Source: Arthrospira sp. PCC 9108 (GTDB taxonomy: Bacteria > Cyanobacteriota > Cyanobacteriia > Cyanobacteriales > Microcoleaceae). Taken from it: a stretch of 64,000 bases of DNA. The DNA lies in the NCBI GenBank assembly GCA_016745315.1, contig CP066886.1:6200501-6264500 (forward strand). The letters are read 5' to 3'. The notes under the pieces were generated by a model that saw only the letters and a list, made by a program, of their open reading frames with translations, was not told where the DNA came from and ran no database searches. Made by a program: the position numbers and the translations under genes. Positions 38,512 to 46,258 of the stretch are shown one piece after another. Each line of letters starts with the position of its first letter. Position 1 is the first letter of the stretch.

Positions 38512-38976
38512 GTGAATTCAAAAGAGCAAGGTAACTATACAGTTACAGAATCAATTGAAGGTAGCGTAACTGTAGAAAATGTAACTAATGTCAATACTAA
38601 TAAAGTATTGACTCCTACAGAATACCAAGAGACGTTGAGTCGGTTTAATCAGTTTACTAAGTTTCTGGAGTTGGTTAATACTTACCTTCCTTACCCCAAA
38701 ACTTCATTAATTCAATCATTGACCAACAAACTCCAAACGTCGGAGATTATCAACTCAAATACCTTTTATCTGACATATTCAGAGATTGCCACACTTAAAC
38801 GAGTCACCAACGCAATCCTGACGCTATTAAAAGCAGGTGGAGTAAAGCTACCTCGTAAGGTTACGGGAGCCATCCAAGATGATATTAACGCCCTCGAAGA
38901 CCATCTATTGGGCTCTGAGAGTGATTTAGAGGATGAAGATAATGAAGTCAACCCATTTTCTAGTTGGTTAGATTAA
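38512..38976 (+). CDS. Unrecognised acidic island protein (154 residues)
   Basis: Starts at GTG 38512. The N-terminus is Thr/Val/Glu rich (ESIEGSVTVENVTNVNTNKV). The middle is helical (EYQETLSRFNQFTKFLELVN, SEIATLKRVTNAILTLLKAG) and the tail is strongly acidic (LGSESDLEDEDNEVNPFSSW). No ATG is available upstream in frame. It is preceded by a long AT-rich gap (38319-38511) likely to hold its promoter, and followed by a perfect 12-bp inverted repeat. Function unknown; a small regulator or assembly protein would fit. Confidence 0.5.
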   Translation: MNSKEQGNYTVTESIEGSVTVENVTNVNTNKVLTPTEYQETLSRFNQFTKFLELVNTYLPYPKTSLIQSLTNKLQTSEIINSNTFYLTYSEIATLKRVTNAILTLLKAGGVKLPRKVTGAIQDDINALEDHLLGSESDLEDEDNEVNPFSSWLD

Positions 38977-38994
38977 TCCCACACCAAAAACAAA

Positions 38995-39047
38995 ACCGCT
39001 TATGTGTAAATTTTTTAGGGACTCTATTTTAAAAGCACATAAGCGGT
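38995..39047. repeat. Perfect 12-bp inverted repeat with 29-base spacer
   Basis: ACCGCTTATGTG at 38995-39006 is the exact inverse of CACATAAGCGGT at 39036-39047. The spacer contains a run of six T. It lies between two genes, 19 bases after the stop of the 154-residue gene. It could be a transcript-end hairpin working in either direction, an operator, or a recombination or replication site. A hairpin with long spacer and no T-run after the stem is not a classical terminator. Confidence 0.6.
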
Positions 39048-39138
39048 AGCCACTAAGCATTAGGAAATTATAGCATGATACCACGTCATTGGGTCCGAGG
39101 TTAGGCTTAACCTACGAAACATCACGTTAACCCCCTTG

Positions 39139-39426
39139 ATGTATATCGGTCATTCCCTATATATCAAAGTTCCAATTTCAGGCGTAAAGGGGTTTACGTG
39201 GCCATCAACTTTAGTTAAGTTTGATAAGGATTTTATTGCTTATTTTATAGGCGAAATTCTTAAAAAATTAATCCCATTACATCCTGACAAACTTGAGGAA
39301 ATTTGTACAGAAGCCCTAGAGTTCTACAGAGAAGAATGGAATATATATCAAGCCGAAAACGGCGGGGATAGAGAACCTGATAATCCTAATACATCTTTCG
39401 GAGTGTACCCAAAAGATGAAAAATAA
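39139..39426 (+). CDS. Unrecognised island protein (95 residues)
   Basis: ATG 39139 is chosen over the TTG one codon earlier. The product starts MYIGHSLYIKVPISGVKGF and then has helical, acidic segments (DKLEEICTEALEFYREEWNI), with a DNPNTSFGVYPKDEK end. Its stop overlaps the ATG at 39416 of the nuclease-like gene by 11 bases, so the two are translationally coupled. No family is recognised. Confidence 0.5.
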   Translation: MYIGHSLYIKVPISGVKGFTWPSTLVKFDKDFIAYFIGEILKKLIPLHPDKLEEICTEALEFYREEWNIYQAENGGDREPDNPNTSFGVYPKDEK

Positions 39427-39820
39427 ATACAATGCTAGAGGACAAAAAATAGACGGCTATTATTTTCCAAGTGCATTTGAATGTAGGGTTTATCACCTTC
39501 TACGAAAACATGATAATCAATTAATTGTTCACCCTAAAATGACATTAATTGAACATGCAAAACCTTGGAAAAATATCACCTGGATTCCAGATTTTTAGAG
39601 TCCGTTCTTTAATCGTTACATCGAAGTTAAGGGAGTATTAACTGATTCATTTAAGCTAAAAATGCAGTTATTGCAGTACCTTAATCCTGGTTTAGTCAAT
39701 CAGTGTTGGTTTGTTATAAGGGGGACATCCTACCGATGGCAAGGCATCTCATTTATCAATATCGACGAGTTTAAGGGGCTTTGGAAAAACTTAGAGATTC
39801 CAAGGGTAAACAATGAATAA
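39416..39820 (+). pseudogene. DUF1064-like phage nuclease with an in-frame TAG
   Basis: The frame reads KYNARGQKIDGYYFPSAFEC, VYHLLRKHDNQLIVHPK and WKNITWIPDF, then TAG (39596-39598). It then continues in the same frame with SPFFNRYIEVKGVLTDSFKL and QCWFVIRGTSYRWQGISFIN to TAA 39818-39820. The order (a substrate-like K-Y-x-A-R-G...D-G...F-x-S-x-x-E start, then W-x-P-D-F, then Y-I-E-V-K-G) is that of DUF1064 and related PD-(D/E)XK-type phage nucleases. The stop separates PDF from the EVKG motif, so the short product lacks part of the active site. The final stop overlaps the next ATG (ATGAATAA), which supports the long frame as the native gene. Confidence 0.7.
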
Positions 39821-40178
39821 ACTGCACTACAAGGGGTTATTTTCCATTGACGGTGAGTTAATAAACACCACCTATAACCCACACCTATTTGAGTCAGAAA
39901 CCACTCAAATAGCCTACCGGATACTAACCCCTATAAAGGAACATAAAACCCAGGAAATCCTTGATTTAGCTTATTCCTATATGGGTTGTTATAGCCCTAG
40001 GGGGGACTACAGAGGTCACGCTACAGCAAGGTTGACAAATGAAGGCAGCCTACGAGTATCAATTGTTGGTAACCCTCAATTTTGGGAGGTATGCAAAAAA
40101 ATTTCAAACGTCATAATCAATCATCAAAGGATAGTTAATCATGAGTATCGGATATTACGGCAAAAAACAGGACGATAA
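39813..40178 (+). CDS. Unrecognised island protein (121 residues)
   Basis: Starts at ATG 39813 inside the final codons of the preceding frame. The product is basic, mixed alpha/beta (YKGLFSIDGELINTTYNPHL, ARLTNEGSLRVSIVGNPQFW). The stop at 40176-40178 lies 38 bases downstream of the next gene's ATG (40141). No motif or family is recognised. Overlaps at both ends support genuine translation. Confidence 0.5.
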   Translation: MNKLHYKGLFSIDGELINTTYNPHLFESETTQIAYRILTPIKEHKTQEILDLAYSYMGCYSPRGDYRGHATARLTNEGSLRVSIVGNPQFWEVCKKISNVIINHQRIVNHEYRILRQKTGR

Positions 40179-40857
40179 ATTTAGTTATTGCAGTGCAGTT
40201 AAGCCCGGTGAAACGGCAACCTTTCTAATTGTTGATTATGCATAATTCCGAATTAAGTCACCTCATTTATGGATATTCGGGAAAGGTGTATCAGGGGATT
40301 TTTCTAACTTCAATGATAGGGATTGGAGTTATTCCAAAGGTGATAAAGAATTAATTGCTGTACGGTTTTATATTGAAAAATACGAGACTGAATATAACGG
40401 CAAAAAACGAGAATATAGCCCTACATCTCCAGAACTCGCATTGCTTAAAATAGTCGAAAGTGACTCAATGCTTACAGACGGTTCTGTGATGTTTACAGCA
40501 ACAATAAATCTAAGTCAATCATCAGTCAGACCTTCTGACAGGATATTAGAGGGAAATATCGGAGACGATAATTTAAACTCTGATATTTCTAATATCTTAG
40601 AAATTGAATGTATTAATCCATTCAATCAATCTTTCGCTACTTACTCAATCGGAGATATTGACGCTTTCATTGAATCCAAAACTAAAAATAAAGCAGGATT
40701 TAATGGAAAGGCAAAATACAAAACCTTCGAGGAAAGGTTAACAGAAGGGGCTAAGGTTTTGGATTGTGACCCTAGCTTTGAGAGTCTTTATAACAAGGTT
40801 AAACAACTTGATTCTAATGTATTAATTGCATTAATTGAATTACTGCGATTAATGTAG
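40141..40857 (+). pseudogene. Unrecognised island gene interrupted by an in-frame TAA
   Basis: From ATG 40141 the frame reads MSIGYYGKKQDDKFSYCSAV and FLIVDYA, then TAA (40243-40245). It then continues unbroken with FRIKSPHLWIFGKGVSGDFS, DRDWSYSKGDKELIAVRFYI and YSPTSPELALLKIVESDSML to TAG 40855-40857. The whole would be a 238-residue protein with one stop at codon 35. No start codon with good spacing precedes the second part, so it is probably silent unless the stop is suppressed. A CAA to TAA change explains the stop. Function unknown. The gene lies directly upstream of the P-loop ATPase gene, so a replication-related role is possible. Confidence 0.6.
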
Positions 40858-40868
40858 TCACAAATAAA

Positions 40869-40892
40869 TCCCCCCTAAATATTTAGGGGGGA
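40869..40892. repeat. Perfect 24-bp palindrome
   Basis: The bases 40869-40892 read the same on both strands (arm TCCCCCCTAAAT). It lies 12 bases after the interrupted gene and about 50 before the ATPase gene. As RNA it would form a strong G/C-based stem with a tiny loop, but no T-run follows. A protein-binding operator or a replication/partition site is as likely as a transcript-end hairpin. Confidence 0.7.
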
Positions 40893-40942
40893 ATAACCAC
40901 CATACCATGTCAACAAGTCAAGAGCGATAAGAGGTTACTACC

Positions 40943-42142
40943 ATGTCTGAGGACTATATTGATTATAGACTAATTAGAAGTCAGATGTCATCTGAACTAG
41001 AAGAAATAATCACAGAAGGCAACCTGGGTGAGCAATTAGAGTCTGTTTTACGGGCTGTCTGTGTTCTGCCATATCCTGATATTCAGTTTCCAATTATCGC
41101 CTCGTTTATAGCGTCTCCAGTAACGTTAATGTCTACCGCTGGTATCCTGTTCCTTTGGGGGTCTAGCGGTACTGGAAAGTCACAGATAGCTACCGTAGCA
41201 TCTGAACTATACAAGACAACCTCGGTGCTTGCTAATAGCACTTTCGCTTCACTGAGAAACAAGATACAACATGAACGATTTTATGACCCCCTTCAATGTG
41301 AATTTGAGAAAAATTTTATATTGGTATGGGAAGATATCACCCCTAGCTTATTAATTGAAAATGAGAATATGTTATCGCTTTTCAAGGTGTTAAACCGCAA
41401 AAATAGCCGAATAACCATCAGTAGTCAGACACCGGGAACTAACATGATTTTTAATGCTTTCGCTTTAAAGGTGATTAATTCAATACATCCATTGTGGACA
41501 TTGTGGGAGTTAAACGAACTCAAAAGACGGATGTTTCCTATATGGTTTAAAAAACGAGAGACTATGACATCAGAGGAATATAGGGGGAATAGTTACGAGT
41601 TAAGTGATTTAAACGATGTAGAGGATATTACGCTTGATAAATTATCATCTCAATTAGAAATTTTCTGGAGAAATATCGATAACTGCAATCAATACAGCAA
41701 GGTCAAAAAACAACTACAGAAACACAAAAAAGATATCATTAACGCTAGGTTATCAAGTGAAATTATTGTCACTCATTCATTGATTTATCAATTATCTATC
41801 AATGAATCAATTAAACGCTTCAATGATTACTGGGATTTTGTTAATGAAAAAATCTTGACTATATCATCAGGTACTGAACAATTTTTAGACAGTTTTATCA
41901 CTCAAAGTATTGAGGCAAAAATGAAACAAAACAATCAGGCAATTAACGCGGGATGTCCTGAGTTAACCGAGGTTGTAACTGATATCGACCCGAAAGCGTT
42001 AAAAGAAGCCATTGAGAGAGCTAAAACAGATGGATATCTTGATAGTCGCGTTAATGTTTCAGAGTTGACTAATCTAATGAAAAATAGAGGATATAATATG
42101 ATTAATCAGAACAGCAAAAATGTTTGGAAACACATCATATAG
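40943..42142 (+). CDS. P-loop ATPase, probably replicative or packaging ATPase of the island
   Basis: 399 residues. Walker A is GSSGTGKS at 73-80, preceded by a hydrophobic strand (AGILFLW). Walker B is FILVWED at 125-131. A later ITISSQTPG resembles sensor-1 of AAA+/superfamily 3-type ATPases. The C-terminal 200 residues are helical and charged, ending with a small winged-helix-like part (NVSELTNLMKNRGYNMINQN). Such architecture suits a phage or plasmid replication ATPase with a C-terminal DNA-binding domain; a packaging role is the alternative. Only the ATPase fold is certain. AAGAGG lies about 10 bases before ATG 40943. A series of small genes follows on the same strand. Confidence 0.75.
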   Translation: MSEDYIDYRLIRSQMSSELEEIITEGNLGEQLESVLRAVCVLPYPDIQFPIIASFIASPVTLMSTAGILFLWGSSGTGKSQIATVASELYKTTSVLANSTFASLRNKIQHERFYDPLQCEFEKNFILVWEDITPSLLIENENMLSLFKVLNRKNSRITISSQTPGTNMIFNAFALKVINSIHPLWTLWELNELKRRMFPIWFKKRETMTSEEYRGNSYELSDLNDVEDITLDKLSSQLEIFWRNIDNCNQYSKVKKQLQKHKKDIINARLSSEIIVTHSLIYQLSINESIKRFNDYWDFVNEKILTISSGTEQFLDSFITQSIEAKMKQNNQAINAGCPELTEVVTDIDPKALKEAIERAKTDGYLDSRVNVSELTNLMKNRGYNMINQNSKNVWKHII

Positions 42143-42154
42143 GAGACCAAAAAA

Positions 42155-42379
42155 ATGACTAAACCTCCCAACACAAATGCCATTATAAAGGCACGGTTTA
42201 AAACATTTAAACAAATGGTAGATAGTACAGTCTACAACGCTAATAAAGAAGACGCTAAGGAAACGTTAATTTCAATAATGAATGATTGCGAGGTTGAGTT
42301 ATCCTTAGCAGAAGCGAAAAAACAATTATCGCTCAAACAGCTTAATTATATTCAGCATTTACTAACCAAAATCGAATAA
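42155..42379 (+). CDS. Small island protein (74 residues), unknown
   Basis: ATG 42155 has a clear AGGAGA about 9 bases upstream and starts 12 bases after the ATPase stop, so it belongs to the same operon. The product is basic and helical (RFKTFKQMVDSTVYNANKED, SLAEAKKQLSLKQLNYIQHL). Nothing identifies a function. Confidence 0.6.
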   Translation: MTKPPNTNAIIKARFKTFKQMVDSTVYNANKEDAKETLISIMNDCEVELSLAEAKKQLSLKQLNYIQHLLTKIE

Positions 42380-42441
42380 TTTAAACCCGTCCGAAATGAC
42401 GTTAAACTATCACAACTTAACCACTATCAAAGGATAAAACC

Positions 42442-42720
42442 ATGTCAATCAAATTAAGTACACCCGGATTAAACGTAGTAGAATATAGCTACATGAGTAA
42501 TCGATTAAATCCTAACGTTGTAGGATTACTTGACTTAGTAGAACTTGCTATCACACCTGAACAATTTGATGAAATTGTCGAATTTATTCAAATCCACAGG
42601 CATTTTTTAAACGCGGAAATCGAGTTACTCAAAGGCATTGAAGCCTTGCTTAATGCAAAAATTACAGAACACAACAATAGTCAAAATCACCCCGATAATG
42701 ATGATCACAAGTTCAATTAA
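42442..42720 (+). CDS. Small island protein (92 residues), unknown
   Basis: AAGGAT lies about 8 bases before ATG 42442. The product is acidic and helical (LLDLVELAITPEQFDEIVEF, AEIELLKGIEALLNAKITEH) with a flexible Asn/Asp/His-rich tail. No family is recognised. It continues the plus-strand block behind the ATPase gene. Confidence 0.55.
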   Translation: MSIKLSTPGLNVVEYSYMSNRLNPNVVGLLDLVELAITPEQFDEIVEFIQIHRHFLNAEIELLKGIEALLNAKITEHNNSQNHPDNDDHKFN

Positions 42721-42738
42721 TCAATAGGAAATAAAGCC

Positions 42739-43023
42739 ATGAATGAGTTTGAACAAGAAAAAATGATGGTTATTGCAGAAATGGCTAGGGAGATTTACAT
42801 TCAAATGATGTCACGAGATATCTCCTATTCCAATCAGGATACTAGGGTGACATTAGCCGAAATATCTCATAACGCCGCTGTTGATTTTATGATGGTACAC
42901 GAGAAATGGGTAGAATCTCAGTATCCAATTATTACTCGATTTGATTCAGGTATAATATCACCTGAATGCAACCTTAATGGTTATAACAGCGATATCCTAC
43001 TGGGAGGTGATTTTCATGCCTAA
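42739..43023 (+). CDS. Small island protein (94 residues), unknown
   Basis: TAGGAA lies about 10 bases before ATG 42739. The product starts MNEFEQEKMMVIAEMAREIY, contains an Asp/Ser-rich middle, and ends PECNLNGYNSDILLGGDFHA. Its last 8 bases overlap the next gene, whose ribosome-binding site lies inside it. The Met-rich helical first half might mediate oligomerisation. No family is recognised. Confidence 0.55.
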   Translation: MNEFEQEKMMVIAEMAREIYIQMMSRDISYSNQDTRVTLAEISHNAAVDFMMVHEKWVESQYPIITRFDSGIISPECNLNGYNSDILLGGDFHA

Positions 43024-43336
43024 GCTACTCCCGGTAGTCACACTAACAGGGTCTTACAAAGGGTTTCTGGTAGGTCATGGTAATATCTGTATCGAAGTAG
43101 GTTCTTTAGAATGGTTTAAATACCTAGAAACCCATAAATCCTTTTCAGTGGAGGTTAATGGTAAACGATTTACAGCGTGCAAAAAACTCTCAATCAATGG
43201 TTTTACCTACTGGAACCTCAAAGGGTGGGATGGTAGCGTCAATCATCACATCTACGTTGGAAAATCTGACCAAGTTACTGTAGACAAGTTAATAGACGTA
43301 GCTAACGCTATGGTTACTAAGTGCAGAAAACCCTAA
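43016..43336 (+). CDS. Small island protein (106 residues), similar in layout to cyanobacterial plasmid/phage hypotheticals
   Basis: ATG 43016 is chosen because GGGAGG ends about 9 bases upstream; the frame itself is open from 42977. The product is beta-rich and basic: KGFLVGHGNICIEVGSLEWF, SFSVEVNGKRFTACKKLSIN, YWNLKGWDGSVNHHIYVGKS and a final helix. This reads like a small DNA- or RNA-binding fold, but no named family is recognised. It is the last gene of the plus-strand block; no gene follows for 0.9 kb. Confidence 0.55.
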   Translation: MPKLLPVVTLTGSYKGFLVGHGNICIEVGSLEWFKYLETHKSFSVEVNGKRFTACKKLSINGFTYWNLKGWDGSVNHHIYVGKSDQVTVDKLIDVANAMVTKCRKP

Positions 43337-44237
43337 ACCCTAACAGCTAACAGCTAACCCTAACTCAATAACTTAAATGGCCCCTATGGTTTCTGACTGT
43401 AGGGGGTGTCTGCATATTTTTTGTTTCCTGGCTCTGGAAAACCAGGCCAGGAAATCATTTATATGAATGCTTGCCTCTAATTTACCTACAATAAACACCC
43501 TAAGCCAAAACCTTAACCCGTCTATTAGGGGTAATCATCCCGTGCGGAACTCAGTACCCCTATAAATTGGAGACTTGCTGAGGATTATGTAGGTATCAGC
43601 GAGAGATGACGAAACAAGTTACCAGTTGAAAAGTTGTTTAGGGGTATCGGGTTGGTTCCGGTAGATGATAGTTCAGATTATGCGATCGCATTTTGTTGGT
43701 AGCGAGTAGGCTCCCCAATATTTCCCCAATAACCTGACTCCCATAGATAACCGGATAGGCAGCCTAATATCTTTGTACATTGATAGGAGTATCGTTGTAC
43801 ATTGATAACCTAGTGGGTTCCCCCTACGGCTACCTACGGCTATCGTGTTGACTTTGAGCCATAGATAAATCCCACTGCGATCGCACTCATACCTTTCTAT
43901 GGTTAGCACTGGTAGCTTTAGGTAATACCCTGCAAAATTGAACCCATACCCTCCCCCTAACCGAAACAAGCACTATTGGGGAAACGAACGATGTGATAGC
44001 AGTCAATGGTGAGGAACGAACCGATAGGCTTGCCATTGACGGGTATCACAAGGGAGTTACCCTATCGGTGTTTGGTTGGGGGGTGGTATGAGTGTTTGAC
44101 AGATTAATTAAGTTGTGCTTGTTGACTGAGTAATCATCCTATTGACAGAATTATTTTCCTGTGCTAGGACTAGATTGTGAGTAATATCTGAGTAATTCAA
44201 TAGGATATAGGGGTTGAGTAATAACCCGCTATCGCTG
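43337..44237. other. Gene-poor 0.9-kb segment with direct repeats and hairpins (candidate origin or control region)
   Basis: No convincing gene is seen. Near the start CCCTAA occurs three times with a doubled ACAGCTA (43329-43365). A 13-bp hairpin with one bulge spans 43424-43454. TTGTACATTGATA occurs at 43773-43785 and again at 43795-43807 (22-base period), followed by doubled CTACGGCTA. Two GCGATCGC octamers (about 43682 and 43879) reappear here, unlike in the genes to the left. Overlapping inverted repeats fill 43993-44069. Iteron-like repeats together with hairpins suit a replication origin or regulatory region of the island; this is an inference. Confidence 0.5.
43993..44069. repeat. Two mutually exclusive inverted repeats
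   Basis: Repeat A: 43993-44009 pairs with 44033-44049 over 17 positions with two mismatches (GTGATA-x-C-x-GTCAATGG against its inverse). Repeat B: ACCGATAGG at 44020-44028 pairs perfectly with CCTATCGGT at 44061-44069. The left arm of B lies in the loop of A, and the right arm of A lies in the loop of B, so the two together form a pseudoknot or switch between alternatives. This is typical of structured RNA controls and of some single- or double-strand origins. Confidence 0.65.
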
Positions 44238-46073
44238 TCAGGATAAGGGTTTATAGTTAACACGCTCTGACGCATCGCAACCGTCACCAAGAGTCAGGGG
44301 TTCTTGCTCGCGGATAGCCAAAGTAATCAAGGCAATTCCAATGGGAGCAGTTAGCAATGACAATCCCAAGTTAAATCGGTCGGCTAAAACTAATTGGATG
44401 TCTCGTTGTAAAAGTACCCTTATTTGCCTCAGAGGAGAAGGCTTAACCTGTTTTGGTTTATCTTTTAATTTTGTCGTCCTTTGATTGGCTTGATTGATTT
44501 CAGGAGAATTGGCATTAATTTTACCGGGAACAATCAGAGCGTCTAGGACATATTTTTGGTAGTCAGTATGCTGTTTAAATCGAGTATTCCACTGGTGGCA
44601 ATAATCTTCGATGGAGCAGCCTTGATTTTCTTCTGGAGACTTTTCCAGTTCATTATAAATTTCAGCAAAGTCATCCCGTCCTACATTAAAAAAACTAGGA
44701 GCTTCGCTAGGGGGTCCGAAGTAACAGAGATTTCCTCCCCTTCCCATAAAGGCAACGCGATCGCACAAAGTGATATTGGCAGTCGCATGGGTAACAAGAG
44801 CTACAGTTCGATTTTCTGAGTGAGCTAACTTTCGCAGAAGTTGCATCATTTTTTTGTCTAATCCTGGATCGAGTCCTGATGTGGGTTCGTCGAGGAAAAA
44901 TAACTTGGGGTCTGCTAAAAGTTCAACGCCAATGCTGACTCGCTTCAATTGACCACCACTTAGTTGGCTAATTAGGGTATGCCGTCGATCTAAAAGTTCA
45001 ATTTCAGTCAGAGTTTTTTGAATAACTGCCTCAATATTTGTATCAGGGGGAAGACGTAATTGAGCAGCAAAAGTGAGAACCCGATCAACCGTCAGATTTC
45101 TATGTACGATATCTTCTTGAGGTACATAGCCAATTTGGGTACGGTAGATATTAAAATTTTGTTGCAGGTCTGAGCCGTTTAAATAAACATATCCTCCAGA
45201 AAGAGGTTGAATACCTAGCAGTGTCTTCAAAAGAGTTGATTTTCCCGTTCCACTTCCGCCAACAATTGCAATCAGTTGACCGGGTTCGAGTGGAATTGAA
45301 ACACAATTGAGCAAAGTTTGGCTGTTTCGGGAATGTTTGGAAACAATGCGGGTAACTTCCCAAGCATCAAGACGCAATTTATCCCCCCGGTCTTGAAGGG
45401 TGAGGCGATCGCCACTCAACACCAAAATAAATGAACCGATGCGAATTGTGCAACCATCGGGAAGCCGCATGGATTGATTGACTTTCTGTTCGTTGACGAA
45501 AACACCATTTGTACTGTAGTCAAATAACTGGTAGTACCCACCATCAACCTTGTCAATGACAACGTGCTTTCTGGAAACCACAGGAGAATCAAGAACCAAG
45601 TTACAAGATGGGTCGCGACCTAGCATAATCGAACGGTTTTTGATACTAATTGATTGATTTCTCGTGGTGCTAGAGACAATGAATTTAGGGTTTTGGGGAT
45701 TATGGTATTTCAGACGAATGAGAGTCATAGGATCTTGACCAATTTGCAACTCATCCCCGTCGAATAATTGATAATATTCCACAACCCCTACCCGGCGTTG
45801 CTCAACAAGCAGTCCATTTCGACTGGGTTGGCGAGTACCATTTTTGGTGATACCGTCGTAAATCTCATATTCATCGCCGTGGCGAGTTAAAGTAGCCTGG
45901 TAACGAGAAATTGCTAACCAGTCTTCGGGAGTCTTTAAATCTGCATCAGTAGCCCTACCAAGTATCAGTTGAGCCTTTTTTAGTGGAAATTTGATGGTTT
46001 GGGTCTGGTTTGTCAGTTCCAGATATGGATCGGAAGATGTTTCAAGCTGGGTTTTAGGTAGACTATGGCTCAT
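44238..46073 (-). pseudogene. FHA-FHA-ABC transporter (ABCG-like), C-terminal membrane half lost
   Basis: 611 residues. FHA domain 1 covers about 35-115 (ILGRATDADL, RNGLLV) and FHA domain 2 about 145-220 (IMLGRDPSCNLVLDSPVVSR, TNGVFVNEQ). The ATPase domain covers about 235-470: Walker A GGSGTGKST, Q-loop VPQED, signature LSGGQLKR and Walker B LFFLDEPTSGLD. After residue 555 the membrane part begins (RDIQLVLADRFNLGLSLLTA) but stops after LAIREQEPLTLG. A foreign tail of 15 residues (DGCDASERVNYKPLS) follows, while homologues carry a further membrane domain of several hundred residues. The break at about 44,286 marks the right edge of the island. Export function is presumably lost. Confidence 0.85.
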
Positions 46074-46258
46074 GGGTTATGAAAACTATGCTATTAAGTT
46101 TTTTATGTTAAATTTTTTCAAGGTCAATCCGTTAAAACTTAAAAGAAAATTTATATTTCTTGGCTTGAGTTTCAGAGTTAAGCGTGTTATTGTTGGAATA
46201 AATAGGTATAAGCAATAAAGACAGTTCGTACTTAGAATGAACTGGTTAAGGAATTACT

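Larger units (their letters stand above)
28530..44285. mobile_element. Phage-like genomic island of unclassified type
   Basis: Between the kdpF stub and the truncated FHA-ABC gene the sequence becomes visibly AT-rich. No GCGATCGC octamer is seen from about 27.9 kb to 43.68 kb, although the octamer is frequent in the flanks. Contents: minus-strand virion/tail-like genes (28.6-33.8 kb), plus-strand small genes with overlaps such as TAATG and ATGAATAA (33.9-43.3 kb), a DUF1064-like nuclease and a P-loop ATPase. No integrase, terminase, portal or protease is recognisable. Several frames carry stops or shifts, so the element is probably decaying. A 0.9-kb gene-free stretch with repeats closes it on the right. 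Confidence 0.65.

Noticed and set aside
33864-43336. Alternative genetic code with reassigned TAA/TAG in the island
   Set aside because: Most island genes end cleanly at TAA or TAG with overlapping starts of the next gene, so general reassignment is not supported; isolated nonsense changes or readthrough are simpler.
43424-43454. Terminator for the last island genes
   Set aside because: The hairpin is strong, but the T-run precedes it rather than follows it, and on the other strand an A-run follows. It was kept only as a hairpin in the gene-poor segment.
43673-43969. Minus-strand open frame of 98 codons in the gene-free segment
   Set aside because: It runs through the direct repeats and octamer sites, has no ribosome-binding site, and its translation shows no domain or consistent composition. 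It is better explained as chance.
44108-44290. Minus-strand frame of 60 codons across the right island border
   Set aside because: It straddles the junction and overlaps the end of the FHA-ABC gene in another frame; no start signal or coding character.
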